A stretch of 64,000 nucleotides of DNA, from assembly GCF_018492665.1 (NCBI RefSeq), contig NZ_JAFVME010000003.1, positions 186,001 to 250,000 on the forward strand. The letters are read 5' to 3'. The notes under the pieces are model-generated. The model saw only the letters and a list, made by a program, of their open reading frames with translations, was not told where the DNA came from and ran no database searches. Source of the DNA: Pedobacter sp. B4-66. Its GTDB lineage: Bacteria; Bacteroidota; Bacteroidia; Sphingobacteriales; Sphingobacteriaceae. The translations under genes were made by a program, and so were the position numbers. Below, one piece after another: positions 9,951-18,455 of the stretch (its first letter is position 1; each line of letters starts with the position of its first letter).

Positions 9951-11347
9951 ATGTTAATGTTTTTCCACGGGCCGGTGATGGCAAGTGTTAGTCCTGGGTT
10001 TTGAATATTAATAAATAAAGTATTTCCCGAAGGTGAAAACACTGGCCCTGCAAACTCAGAATTGCGATATCCGATGTTTTTTGCAATTACATAGGTCTTT
10101 CCCTGAGGTGTAATACCAATTATCCTTGCGTCTTTTTTATCCTCACAAATGATAACATCTCCCCAAGGTGCTATTGTTAGGTTGTCGCAATTCTGAAAGG
10201 TTTCAATATTGTTCGGTTCAATAAAGAGTTCTAGTTTTCCAGGAGCATCTTTTTCCGCCGGTTGTCCTTCGTGTATACTTGGTATATATTTGAATATTTG
10301 ACCGTTTCTATTATTACCACCATCAGTACAGGCAAAAAACAGTTCGTCTTTTCCATACCAAATGCCTTCCCCTCTGGAGAATCTGGCGGCGCCTAGTTTA
10401 AATCCTCTTAATCTCAAATCACTATCAGGAGCTTCCACATCAGCAAGATCTATCCATTCTACTTCAAAAGATTTCTTTTCGGGAAACTTGTCGGTTGTTA
10501 AATTTGAATAGTTACGTGTATCGGCACTTTTCCATTCTTTGATGGCAAGACATTGCAGTTTTCCACCATTGTGTAATTTACCATAGGTATTAGGCAAATA
10601 TCTGTAGAAAAGACTGTCTCCTTCATCTTCAGTTTGGTAGACAATTCCAGTTTTAGGTTGAACAGCAACGGCTTCGTGTGTGAATCGTCCCATCGCTTTA
10701 ATTGGGTGGGGATCGGCGATCCCGATTTTCTCAGTGGCCGGGACTTCGAAATTAAAACCATGGTCTTTTTCCAAACCATCACTTATTTTCTGACTACTTT
10801 CCTCGCAGGTGATCCAGGATTTCCAAGGAGTAATACCACCTGCGCAGTTTCTTACTGTACCAATTAAACTTAAATATTGTGACTCTACTTTTTGTGTTTT
10901 TTCATTGTAAACAAGTGTGGTTGTTCCGCCTACACAGGTATCTTTACCATTTCCAAAATCGTAGATCTTGCTTTTATTGATTTTATGAATTAGCTCATTG
11001 TTTTTTCCAAAAGGGCCCAATACATCTGCACCTGGCGTGTTTTCATGGTTCCTGATTAAAATGATTTTGTTTCCCGTTGATGAAAATGATCCCATCCCAT
11101 CATACATTCCAGGCACCAATAGTCCATCTTTCATCAGGTCTCCCTTACGGGAAATTATTCTGGAGCTGAAACCTTTTGGAAGGCTAAGCGTATCACCTTG
11201 TTGATAATGGAGTGGACCAAAACCAATTCCTGTATCCTCGATTGAAAATAAATCAATCGCTGCATTGGCTGCAAAATTGTTTAGACCAATAAAACCTAAA
11301 CTCACCAGACCTGTATTCCTGATAAAACTTCTTCTTGAACTGTTCAT
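9947..11347 (-). CDS. PhoX/DUF839 family secreted protein (putative phosphatase)
   Basis: 466 residues with a Tat-type leader (SRRSFIRNTG) and a hydrophobic segment to about residue 30. The body matches the DUF839/PhoX beta-propeller family: conserved IRNHENTPG near 95-105, a CAGGITPWKSWITCEES stretch, and the ENNR/GGNNRNGQIF region near 345-355. PhoX enzymes are periplasmic alkaline phosphatases needing Ca and Fe; Tat export fits cofactor loading before transport. Phosphatase activity is a family inference. It overlaps the convergent amidotransferase gene by 4 bp. Confidence 0.82.
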   Translation of the reverse strand: MNSSRRSFIRNTGLVSLGFIGLNNFAANAAIDLFSIEDTGIGFGPLHYQQGDTLSLPKGFSSRIISRKGDLMKDGLLVPGMYDGMGSFSSTGNKIILIRNHENTPGADVLGPFGKNNELIHKINKSKIYDFGNGKDTCVGGTTTLVYNEKTQKVESQYLSLIGTVRNCAGGITPWKSWITCEESSQKISDGLEKDHGFNFEVPATEKIGIADPHPIKAMGRFTHEAVAVQPKTGIVYQTEDEGDSLFYRYLPNTYGKLHNGGKLQCLAIKEWKSADTRNYSNLTTDKFPEKKSFEVEWIDLADVEAPDSDLRLRGFKLGAARFSRGEGIWYGKDELFFACTDGGNNRNGQIFKYIPSIHEGQPAEKDAPGKLELFIEPNNIETFQNCDNLTIAPWGDVIICEDKKDARIIGITPQGKTYVIAKNIGYRNSEFAGPVFSPSGNTLFINIQNPGLTLAITGPWKNINI

Positions 11348-11482
11348 ATGAATGTAAATCTACTTTTACAGGATTAAGTTAATGTTAATTTTCTGCGTTT
11401 TCTGTAATTAGCACTAATTGATGCGCTAATTCAACTGTTTATTTAGAGTGTAATTGATATAAGATAATAATTTGGTTAAGAC

Positions 11483-11501
11483 TTATCACAAGCTGTGATA
11501 A
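11483..11501. promoter_or_regulatory. Perfect 8-bp inverted repeat, candidate operator
   Basis: TTATCACA-AGC-TGTGATAA reads as a perfect 8-bp inverted repeat with a 3-bp centre. It sits in the spacer between the divergent PhoX-like gene (start 11347) and the methyltransferase gene (start 11596), about 95 bp upstream of the latter. The symmetry and position suggest a dimeric regulator binding site controlling one or both genes; the regulator is unknown. Confidence 0.5.
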
Positions 11502-11595
11502 ATCATCGTCGATAATGGCTTTTTATTGCGTTGACTAAATTATTTAGGTAGCTTTATTGAACGGTTAACTAACTGTACAGTAATAATTTATTTGT

Positions 11596-12441
11596 ATGGG
11601 AACACTAGTAGAAGAGATCCGCGAGCAGCAAAGGATGACGTGGAACAAATTTTCTCCCGGATGGAAAAAATGGGATGAGTTTACTATGAATTTCTTGAAA
11701 CCTATGGGGGATGCTATCATTAAGAATCTTGACTTAAAGGATCATGACCAGGTTTTGGATGTTGCAGCAGGGACGGGGGAGCCCGGACTTACCATAGCGG
11801 GTTTAATACCAAATGGGATGGTAATCGGAACTGATCTTGCAGAAGAGATGTTAACTATTGCTGCCGAGAATGCTGAAATGAAGGGTCTAAGTAATTATGA
11901 GATTCTAACTACTGATGCGTGTGAACTACCTTTTGAAGAAGATACTTTTGATGCCATTAGTTGTCGTATGGGATTTATGTTTTTTCCAGATATGATGCTA
12001 GCGGCAAGACAGATGTATAGGGTCTTGAAATCAGATGGTAAACTTTCGACATCCGTTTGGGATGGCCCTCAGCAGAATGATTGGATTACCACAATTATGA
12101 GTGTTATTCAAAAGCATGTTGCACTTCCTTCTCCAGAACCGGGCGCTCCTGGTATGTTTCGTTGTGCGGAGCCGGATTTAATTGGCAATCTTTTAAAAAA
12201 GGTAGGCTTTAGGAGTATCTTAACCCAAGAGGTAAGGGGTAAAGTCGATTATCAGAGTTTTGATCGTTATTGGGAGATTATGTTAGATATTGGTGCGCCG
12301 ATTGTTGCTGCCTTGGGTGGCGTTGATAAAATTACAATAGCGAAAATTAAGACTGAGGTATCAGAATTGTTTAAAGCTAAAAATAAAGAGGGTGAGGCTA
12401 CACTAGAATACGCAGCATTGATAATTTCGGCAGTTAAGTAA
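11596..12441 (+). CDS. Class I SAM-dependent methyltransferase
   Basis: 281 residues. Motif I VLDVAAGTGEPG (about residues 53-64) binds S-adenosylmethionine, followed by an acidic motif (GTDLAEEM) and the post-motif ISCRMGFMFFPD region, in UbiE/Methyltransf_11 style. The acceptor cannot be assigned; similar proteins methylate small molecules or quinone-like substrates. The gene stands alone, with a candidate operator about 95 bp upstream. Confidence 0.88.
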   Translation: MGTLVEEIREQQRMTWNKFSPGWKKWDEFTMNFLKPMGDAIIKNLDLKDHDQVLDVAAGTGEPGLTIAGLIPNGMVIGTDLAEEMLTIAAENAEMKGLSNYEILTTDACELPFEEDTFDAISCRMGFMFFPDMMLAARQMYRVLKSDGKLSTSVWDGPQQNDWITTIMSVIQKHVALPSPEPGAPGMFRCAEPDLIGNLLKKVGFRSILTQEVRGKVDYQSFDRYWEIMLDIGAPIVAALGGVDKITIAKIKTEVSELFKAKNKEGEATLEYAALIISAVK

Positions 12442-12538
12442 GTAAGGAAATTTCGTTATTGATATCTACAGCCTCCATAATAAATGATTTATAGGATGCA
12501 ATTTAACATTTGTTTTGAAGAATATACGCTCTAAAGCT

Positions 12539-13648
12539 TTAAAAATCAACACCAAGTCTCAAGCCTGCAGATGAAAGCTTAACGTTTTCTATTTTAGAAC
12601 TTTGCAGAGGTAACTTAATGAAAGGCTCTAATGTAATCGTTTTATTTTTTAACAGGGGATACTTATATCCGAAAGAAACATTGATGAAGCTTTTGTAGTT
12701 TCCTTTATCTCTATTTTCGTTTTCAAGATCTATTACTGACCTTACTTCACTAATGACGGTTTTATCATACACTTCTCCATTTGGATCTACGATGCTTTCT
12801 ATATGCGAAACTGAGCTAAGATAGGTTAACTCTCCACTTTGTTTTATTGTTGCAAAGGCAGAAACGCCAACTTTAGCATATAAACGTTTATTTACGTTAT
12901 ATCGTAATGCCAGTGGAACTTCAATTCCGGTTAGTCGAACTGTTGCTGATTCCAACTGTTTTTCATTTGATGCACTTAAAGTTTGCCCATCGTTTTCTTT
13001 AAAAGTGGATGTTTGGCGATAGCCCGCACCGAGCATTATTGTAATTTTGGGATTAAGCGCGTACCCTATCACTGCTTCGACTGCAAGACCTATTTTCTTT
13101 GAATTACTGAAGTCTGTTGCCATTGCCATTCCGAGCATCCAATTATCTTCAGCTTTTGTATGTTTTTTATTGTTGTTTTCTGGTTGTGGATAAAAAGGAT
13201 ATGCGGTTTTATTCTCCTTTCTTTTTGGACGATCTGTATCACCACGCTCTTGTTTGGGTGTTGTTTGAACTATTATTGTATTTTGAGGTGTTGGCTCAGG
13301 TTTATCTTGTTCGTTACGAATACTCGTAACAAGTGATTTACCAAATTGCTTTTCTTTAACTTTACTGGGCTTTAATAAAGGCGTTTCCCCTATGGCTTTC
13401 TGTTGAATCGGTTTTATTTTTATCTCTGCCAGTTGAGCTTGTTTGGGTTGAGGATTATCACTCCACAAAAAAAATAATCCAATAAAAAGGAGTGAGGCTG
13501 CAATTCCAGAAATCCAAAACCAGCCAACTGTTCTATTTTTAGTTGGCTTCTGTTTAGAAAATGATTCCCATGAACCTTCTCTGTAAGCTTCTTCGTTATT
13601 TTGTAAAAGTGATTTAATAACCTCTAGCCCTTTATCCGTATGTTCCAT
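12539..13648 (-). CDS. Membrane-anchored protein with barrel-like C-terminus, sigma-factor partner
   Basis: About 369 residues from the ATG at 13648 (another in-frame ATG lies two codons earlier). The N-terminal 45 residues are hydrophilic (cytoplasmic side), one transmembrane helix lies at about 46-65 (WFWISGIAASLLFIGLFFLW), then a Lys/Pro-rich linker to about 165 and a C-terminal region of alternating beta-strands like an outer-membrane barrel domain. It overlaps the 3' end of the ECF sigma gene, so the two are co-transcribed and probably coupled. By position it may be an anti-sigma or sensor protein, but no classical anti-sigma motif was recognised. Confidence 0.7.
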   Translation of the reverse strand: MEHTDKGLEVIKSLLQNNEEAYREGSWESFSKQKPTKNRTVGWFWISGIAASLLFIGLFFLWSDNPQPKQAQLAEIKIKPIQQKAIGETPLLKPSKVKEKQFGKSLVTSIRNEQDKPEPTPQNTIIVQTTPKQERGDTDRPKRKENKTAYPFYPQPENNNKKHTKAEDNWMLGMAMATDFSNSKKIGLAVEAVIGYALNPKITIMLGAGYRQTSTFKENDGQTLSASNEKQLESATVRLTGIEVPLALRYNVNKRLYAKVGVSAFATIKQSGELTYLSSVSHIESIVDPNGEVYDKTVISEVRSVIDLENENRDKGNYKSFINVSFGYKYPLLKNKTITLEPFIKLPLQSSKIENVKLSSAGLRLGVDF

Positions 13649-14219
13649 CCTCAACTATTAAAGATTCATTATAAAGTTTTCTTAATTTCTGTTTAGCTCT
13701 TCCCAAGTATACTCTACAGATGTTTTCTGGTATGTTTAGTGATTTTGAAATTTCCTCATGAGAGAAACCTTCAATTTCGAACATGTTAAATATTATCCTT
13801 TGCGATTCGGGAAGTGTATTCAGTAATTTTAAGATATCCTCCACGTAAAGCTGATCGAGGGCACGACTGTAAATCTGTGGGTGTTTTTCTTCTTCTACAT
13901 CATCGAAATCCCCGTTTATAGTTTTCTTTTTTCTGAGGTAATCTATGCAGTTACGTGAAGCAATCTTTGCTATCCAACCCCTAAATGTTTTCTCAGGATC
14001 AATGGCGGATTCTAAAAGCTGAAATTGTGTAATGTGATTGAAAATTTTGATAAAAGTATCGTTTACTAGCTCTTCGGAATCACTTCTGTTATTGATGTAG
14101 CGCATAACTACTGCCATCAGATACCCGTAATAGGTTTTATACATAACTTCCTTCGACGTATCTTTTTGATTAGCAACGCCTGCAATGATTTCTTTAAGCT
14201 TAGGGAGTTTTCTTAGCAC
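13632..14219 (-). CDS. ECF-type RNA polymerase sigma factor
   Basis: 195 residues. Region 2 (about 25-95, with NNRSDSEELVNDTFIKIF) and region 4 (about 130-185, with FNMFEIEGFSHEEISKSL and VYLGRAKQKLRK) are both clear, and there is no region 1 or 3, as in ECF/sigma-70 family members. It redirects RNA polymerase to a small regulon; the inducing signal is unknown. The downstream membrane protein overlaps its end, a standard sigma/partner arrangement. Confidence 0.9.
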   Translation of the reverse strand: MLRKLPKLKEIIAGVANQKDTSKEVMYKTYYGYLMAVVMRYINNRSDSEELVNDTFIKIFNHITQFQLLESAIDPEKTFRGWIAKIASRNCIDYLRKKKTINGDFDDVEEEKHPQIYSRALDQLYVEDILKLLNTLPESQRIIFNMFEIEGFSHEEISKSLNIPENICRVYLGRAKQKLRKLYNESLIVEDGTYG

Positions 14220-14334
14220 TCTTACAGGATTAGCATATAACCATTGTCCGCATTTCTAATGTTTTAAAAACAGAAGGTATAAATAGGGTTGTTGCAACCA
14301 AACAGGTCACAGCAACCCCATAAAATATTTGTGG

Positions 14335-15048
14335 TTATTTATTGGTAAGAACTGTTAAGCCAAGCTTAGTGTCATTTGTAGCAGCTTTAAGGCCTTTTGC
14401 ATAGATGGTGTATATTTTCCCTTTTTCAATTTTAACTTTTGGGAGTGTAGCAAGTACGGTTGTTTTGCCGTTCTCTCTGATCTCGAAATTGATCTCAGCA
14501 CCAACTTCAGTGGTGTTAGCGAAATCACTAGCTTCTTTAAATGCTTTTTTAGCTAAAAGAACTTCAGCTTTTCCGGTAATAGCAAGGTCAATGCTACCTG
14601 CATCAGGGCTTAAATTGATGAAACGGATTTTTGCTTTATCGGCAGACGGTGCACTAAGATCATCAAGAACAACTACAAGTGCATTACCTGTTTTGTCGGC
14701 AACGAATGCAGAATATGATTTATCAGGTGCTAATGTTAGTTCTGACTTAACAAGAATATCTGTAACATCTTTTTTTGTTACGCTTAGTTCGCGTTTACCT
14801 GAATTGATCGATTGATAATCGATTACAGTATTGTATGTTAAAGCTTTTGTGTTCTTTTTTACTTTATCCACAAAGAAAGAAAGTTCAGGAGATTCAGGTG
14901 CTGCATGGATTATAGATAAACTTGCTGGCTTAGGAGTTGGGGTTGGATTGTCCTTGTCCTTTTTACATGAACTGAAGATACTTGTTAACGTTAGGGCGAA
15001 TACTAAAGTTTTAGCAACTGGAGATAGGTAGTTTTTTGTTGTTTTCAT
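14335..15048 (-). CDS. DUF4397 lipoprotein
   Basis: 237 residues. A signal peptide ends in a lipobox (IFSSC, Cys28), so it is probably anchored to a membrane, followed by a charged Pro-rich linker. The body begins with SIIHAAPESPELSFFVD and has a second related stretch KIRFINLSPDAGSIDLAI, the hallmark repeat of DUF4397 domains, which adopt beta-sandwich folds in surface proteins. Function unknown. It lies about 115 bp upstream of the ECF sigma gene on the same strand, so the two may share regulation. Confidence 0.85.
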   Translation of the reverse strand: MKTTKNYLSPVAKTLVFALTLTSIFSSCKKDKDNPTPTPKPASLSIIHAAPESPELSFFVDKVKKNTKALTYNTVIDYQSINSGKRELSVTKKDVTDILVKSELTLAPDKSYSAFVADKTGNALVVVLDDLSAPSADKAKIRFINLSPDAGSIDLAITGKAEVLLAKKAFKEASDFANTTEVGAEINFEIRENGKTTVLATLPKVKIEKGKIYTIYAKGLKAATNDTKLGLTVLTNK

Positions 15049-15162
15049 TTTTAAGGTTTTGTAAGTTAAAATGCATTTTGTTAATGGCCATTAACGTTAT
15101 TACCCTTAGAACGAAGACGAATGATAAAAAGCAACAGGTGAATAGAAATTATTTTTTAAAGA

Positions 15163-15861
15163 TTAATTTCTATCCCTACTGTTTACGAAAAGTAATATAT
15201 AGTACAATAGTGTAGCTACTGAACTGATTGCCGCAACAACATAAGTTCTGGCGGCCCATTTTAGAGCATCAGCAGCTTGGTCATGTTCGGCGGCTGTAGT
15301 CATATTTTTGTTTTCAAGCCAGCGCAAAGCACGGTTACTTGCATCGTACTCAACTGGTAGTGTAATGACAGTGAAAACAGTTGTAACTGCAAATAATATA
15401 ATTCCCACCAGCAATACAGTAGGATTGGCCGCTCCGAACATAAAACCTAATCCGATAAGTATAATCCATTGTGACAGTTGGGAACTGATATTTACCAGTG
15501 GAACTATTGCACTTCTGAATTTTAACATACTATATGCTGTTGCATGCTGTACTGCATGACCACATTCATGCGCTGCTACAGCAGCTGCAGAAACGCTTCT
15601 TCCATAATAAACATCTTCACTAAGGTTTACGGTTCTATCTTGAGGATTGTAGTGGTCGCTCAAGTGACCTGGAGTTGAGATGACTCTTACATCATATATT
15701 CCGTTGTCTTGGAGCATTTTTTCTGCAATTTCCCTACCACTTAGACCATTACGTAAACCTACCTGGCTATATTCCGCAAATTTGCTCTTCAATCGGTTAC
15801 TTACAATAAGCCCGATTACAAACATGATTCCTGCTATTATATAATATCCTGCTAATCCCAT
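15163..15861 (-). CDS. Zinc metallopeptidase, YugP family (membrane)
   Basis: 232 residues. The zinc motif HECGH is at residues 98-102, in the middle of the protein. Hydrophobic segments lie at about 5-20, 130-150, 150-170 and 205-225, so the protein is membrane-embedded with a cytoplasmic-side or membrane-associated active site. Length and motif match the YugP-type family; substrates are not known. Confidence 0.9.
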   Translation of the reverse strand: MGLAGYYIIAGIMFVIGLIVSNRLKSKFAEYSQVGLRNGLSGREIAEKMLQDNGIYDVRVISTPGHLSDHYNPQDRTVNLSEDVYYGRSVSAAAVAAHECGHAVQHATAYSMLKFRSAIVPLVNISSQLSQWIILIGLGFMFGAANPTVLLVGIILFAVTTVFTVITLPVEYDASNRALRWLENKNMTTAAEHDQAADALKWAARTYVVAAISSVATLLYYILLFVNSRDRN

Positions 15862-16233
15862 AATCGTTAATTAATTTTATAACAATTTAACTAATAGGTG
15901 TTTTTCAAGTCTCATGCCAAACGTCAGTTTTTCAATCAAAGTGCATGATTTCTATGGTTTTTACTGAAAAAATTTCAGTAAAAAAGAAATAATGACAGGT
16001 CGGTTAGGATTATTAAGTCACTACTTCCTGTTTTTCAGATACTTGAAAATCAAAGCAATTACAGCCAAAGTGGAACCTATGGTAATTGACGCAGTGCCTG
16101 AAAATGATTTATTTACAAGGGTATTTATTCGTTAAACCTTACAATTTAATAACGAATTAATCCATGGTAACACTTAGCAGCTTAAAAATACATTAGAAAA
16201 ATAATTTTTAAAGTACTATTTTCAGCAATTACA
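15862..16233. other. 372-bp intergenic stretch
   Basis: No gene with a normal start is visible. It contains an AT-rich 12-bp hairpin (15958-15984) and, on the minus strand, a 36-codon open frame (16021-16131) without a start codon that would encode a hydrophobic segment plus a basic tail. Otherwise I see nothing. Confidence 0.6.
15958..15984. terminator. AT-rich hairpin, possible terminator
   Basis: A 12-bp perfect stem (TTTTTACTGAAA with TTTCAGTAAAAA) has a 3-nt AAA loop. Both strands offer T-runs next to the stem. It lies about 100 bp upstream of the YugP-type gene. The stem is weak in G+C, so termination is only plausible. Confidence 0.4.
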
Positions 16234-16869
16234 ATGAATATGAAATTTAGACTATTATTTTTTCTTTCCGCTTCTTTATTATTTTCTTGTTCAGGAAACA
16301 AGTATAAGTCATTAGACTTGAAGAAGTTTAGTGTTTCCATTCCAGAGAGTTGGCAGTATATAAAACAGAATGATGATTTTTCATTCGTCGGTGAAATTTC
16401 AACAGGTAAAACAAGTTTGCTATTTGATTATAGTGATATTGGTAATACTTCTTTTGGCCCGGAAACTGAAAGGGAGTATTTAGATAGTAAAAAATGGCTG
16501 AATGATTGTCAGTACTGTGATAAAAAAATCGTTGACTCTGTACAGGTTGTAAAAATCCATTCTACTAATGAAGAGGAGAAATTGAAATTTGGTAAAGCTC
16601 AATATATAGCTGAAGTTAAATATAGAGGTGATATTTTAAATGTTCCGATTACTATCCCTAGTAAAATTAGTAAAGTGGATTCTAGTATTGATACAAACGC
16701 AAACTATATTGTTAAGATGGCGTGGCCAAAGGAAGGGAATGATGGAGAAACAGGACTATATATCAAATCTCTTAAGAGCCCATTGAGCTTTAGTCTTGAA
16801 GGACGAGATTTGTCTATTCAGGATCAGAAAGAGGCCCTTAAAGCTTTTAAAACATTAAAATTGAACTGA
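16234..16869 (+). CDS. Lipoprotein of unknown function
   Basis: 211 residues with a lipoprotein signal (lipobox LFSC, Cys19). The mature part is hydrophilic, with a repeated beta-strand character (FSVSIPESWQYIKQNDDFSFVG), vaguely like PsbP/Mog1-type folds seen in small Bacteroidota lipoproteins. No catalytic motif was recognised. The gene is isolated and followed by a long imperfect hairpin. Confidence 0.75.
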   Translation: MNMKFRLLFFLSASLLFSCSGNKYKSLDLKKFSVSIPESWQYIKQNDDFSFVGEISTGKTSLLFDYSDIGNTSFGPETEREYLDSKKWLNDCQYCDKKIVDSVQVVKIHSTNEEEKLKFGKAQYIAEVKYRGDILNVPITIPSKISKVDSSIDTNANYIVKMAWPKEGNDGETGLYIKSLKSPLSFSLEGRDLSIQDQKEALKAFKTLKLN

Positions 16870-16882
16870 GAATTGACTCTCA

Positions 16883-16932
16883 AAGGAGTCTTAAAGGACC
16901 ATTAGTCCTATGAAAGTCTTTTAAGACTCCTT
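16883..16932. repeat. Long inverted repeat after the lipoprotein gene
   Basis: A 17-bp arm at 16883-16899 pairs with 16916-16932 with a single G:U/A:C-type mismatch; an alternative small hairpin GGAC-CATTA-GTCC sits inside. It begins 14 bp after the lipoprotein stop codon. There is no T-tract, so it may stabilise the mRNA 3' end or act as an intergenic palindrome. Confidence 0.6.
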
Positions 16933-17088
16933 CTCCTATATAAGTCCTTTTGTAATACTAGCTGGGCTAAAGCCAAATACCGGTCAGCACAGAGTTGCTA
17001 TTGCTTTTTTTCTTAGATGAAATGTGGTTAAACTTAACAGAAGTTCACAATAGAAGGGTAGAAGAAATAAGTCGTTAAATATTCAAGA

Positions 17089-17137
17089 CAAAAAAAGACC
17101 GGACAACTCAATGTTTGCACATTTAATCGTCCGGCCC
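17089..17137 (-). terminator. Rho-independent-type terminator after the small peptide gene
   Basis: Read on the minus strand, CCGGAC (17134-17129) pairs with GTCCGG (17104-17099), an inner AATGT/ACATT stem stacks in the loop, and the hairpin is followed by a run of seven Ts. It starts about 20 bp after the stop codon of the 17157-17363 gene. Confidence 0.7.
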
Positions 17138-17156
17138 TTCAACTATCAAACTCCCC

Positions 17157-17363
17157 CTATAGAGTACGGATTAAACTAAAAACAGTGGCTAGTTGCTTAG
17201 ATAGAAACTGAGAAGTATCACCAAGAACTGAGTTAACTGTTGCACCAACATTACCTAGTAAAGCGCCTAAAGAACTCCATAATATACCTCCACCTTCAGT
17301 TTTTGTCATTTCAACCGAGTTCATTTCTTGAACACCTAGATTGTTTAGTTCTAACTTTTTCAT
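17157..17363 (-). CDS. Small peptide with double-glycine-type leader (bacteriocin-like)
   Basis: 68 residues from the ATG at 17363; a TTG four codons upstream (17375) lies 9 nt after an AAGGAG sequence and is an alternative start. The N-terminal part MKKLELNNLGVQEMNS...EGGG resembles the double-glycine leaders of secreted peptides (hydrophobic residues spaced before a Gly-Gly). The mature part after GGG is hydrophobic and rich in Gly, Ser and Leu (GALLGNVGATVNSVLG). Such peptides are cleaved and exported by peptidase-containing ABC transporters; none is encoded in this window. Role (bacteriocin or signal) is inferred. It has its own terminator. Confidence 0.65.
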   Translation of the reverse strand: MKKLELNNLGVQEMNSVEMTKTEGGGILWSSLGALLGNVGATVNSVLGDTSQFLSKQLATVFSLIRTL

Positions 17364-17507
17364 ATTTGTTTTCAATAAAATAATCTCCTTACTCATTAAA
17401 GGCTTTTCAGGTTACGCCTAAATGCTTTAAAAAGCACTAGAACTAATTTAATAATTATTCAAGTTCAGGTGTTTATTCAATTTGTTCAGTATTAGGAGTT
17501 CAAAACG

Positions 17508-17957
17508 CTAAATATCCAATAAGCGTCTATGATAGTTGATCTGGCCCAAATGATACGCCAAATGAGAACTTAAATAGATAAGCATGTATTTTACGGATCT
17601 ATCATCTTCTAATACCTTTACTTCGGGATAATCTTTTTCAAGATCCTCTTCAGTTAATTGATCAATTGTGTAATTAACTACTTCAATGGTTTCTTCAAGC
17701 TGTTTTACTAACTCGCTTTTAGGAACATCTTTCAAGGAAAATTCTAGCTCTCTATTTCGGATATAATCAGTTTTACCAAGCTCTTTACCAATAAATGTTT
17801 TCAGATTTCCGACAAGATGCAGACATAAATTACCGGCAGAATTTGATACAGAGTTTTCGACGCGCCAAATATTTTTGTCATTCTGATATTGTTCAATTTC
17901 GAGCTTAACCTTGTTCAGATCTCTGGTTAAGAGTTTTTTTAGGGATTCTTTTAGCAT
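17508..17957 (-). CDS. DinB-like protein (DUF1572 type)
   Basis: 149 residues. A helical-bundle protein with spaced histidines HLVGNL (about 48) and HLAYHLGQINYH (about 132-143), which form the metal site of the DinB/YfiT four-helix family. Related proteins include thiol-dependent transferases; the reaction here is unknown. It is divergent from the YjbR-type gene, with an 81-bp spacer containing a 7-bp inverted repeat. Confidence 0.85.
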   Translation of the reverse strand: MLKESLKKLLTRDLNKVKLEIEQYQNDKNIWRVENSVSNSAGNLCLHLVGNLKTFIGKELGKTDYIRNRELEFSLKDVPKSELVKQLEETIEVVNYTIDQLTEEDLEKDYPEVKVLEDDRSVKYMLIYLSSHLAYHLGQINYHRRLLDI

Positions 17958-18000
17958 AAATGAAGCTATGTAATTATCTTTTTAGACCTTTGCAATAAAG

Positions 18001-18019
18001 GTAATAAGAAGATTATTAC
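18001..18019. promoter_or_regulatory. Inverted repeat in divergent DinB/YjbR spacer
   Basis: GTAATAA-GAAGA-TTATTAC is a perfect 7-bp inverted repeat with a 5-bp spacer, placed between two divergent starts (17957 minus, 18039 plus). It may be an operator; no regulator is assigned. Confidence 0.35.
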
Positions 18020-18038
18020 TTCTATTATCTTTATATAT

Positions 18039-18383
18039 ATGAAGGCTATTAATTTCAACCCTGCGGATTTTGAACCTGTAAGACAAATTGCTTTGCAATT
18101 CCCAGATTCTTCAGATAGTCTATCGCATTACGATACGCCTTCAATAAAGATTAAGAAAAACCTACTTTGTAGGCTTCATGAAAATGGTGAATGGCTTGCA
18201 GTACGTACTGATTTCAAAAGTCGAGAAATGTTTTTAGAAAAGTATCCTGAAACCTGTTTTATTATACCTCATTACAAAGAGTATCCTTACATCTGCCTAT
18301 ATGTTAACAGTTATAGTATAGAATTACTTAGAGAAGTTCTTGAAACTGGTTATAGAGCCATTATTGAGCCTAAGAAAAAATAG
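18039..18383 (+). CDS. MmcQ/YjbR family protein
   Basis: 114 residues, the usual length. It shows the YjbR-fold pattern: an N-terminal helix (FEPVRQIALQFPD), a strand with LCRLHENGEWLAVRTDF, and a C-terminal LLREVLETGYRAI helix. The family has a double-wing DNA-binding-like fold; biochemical function is poorly known. A separate gene follows after 72 bp. Confidence 0.82.
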   Translation: MKAINFNPADFEPVRQIALQFPDSSDSLSHYDTPSIKIKKNLLCRLHENGEWLAVRTDFKSREMFLEKYPETCFIIPHYKEYPYICLYVNSYSIELLREVLETGYRAIIEPKKK

Positions 18384-18443
18384 TAATCGGTCGATTTTTG
18401 CTTTGTATATGTTTGTATGAAATTTAATTTCGGATATTAAAAT

Positions 18444-18451
18444 TAACTTTG
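18444..18451 (+). promoter_or_regulatory. -7 promoter element (TAACTTTG)
   Basis: TAACTTTG matches the Bacteroidota -7 consensus TAnnTTTG at all fixed positions and ends only 4 nt before the ATG at 18456. If used, transcription would start at or next to the ATG, giving a leaderless mRNA. No clear -33 TTG was found at the usual distance. Confidence 0.45.
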
Positions 18452-18455
18452 TCAA

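Noticed and set aside
14405..14815. 136-codon plus-strand frame opposite the DUF4397 gene
   Set aside because: It lies entirely inside the DUF4397 coding region and has no recognisable family features; a frame shadow.
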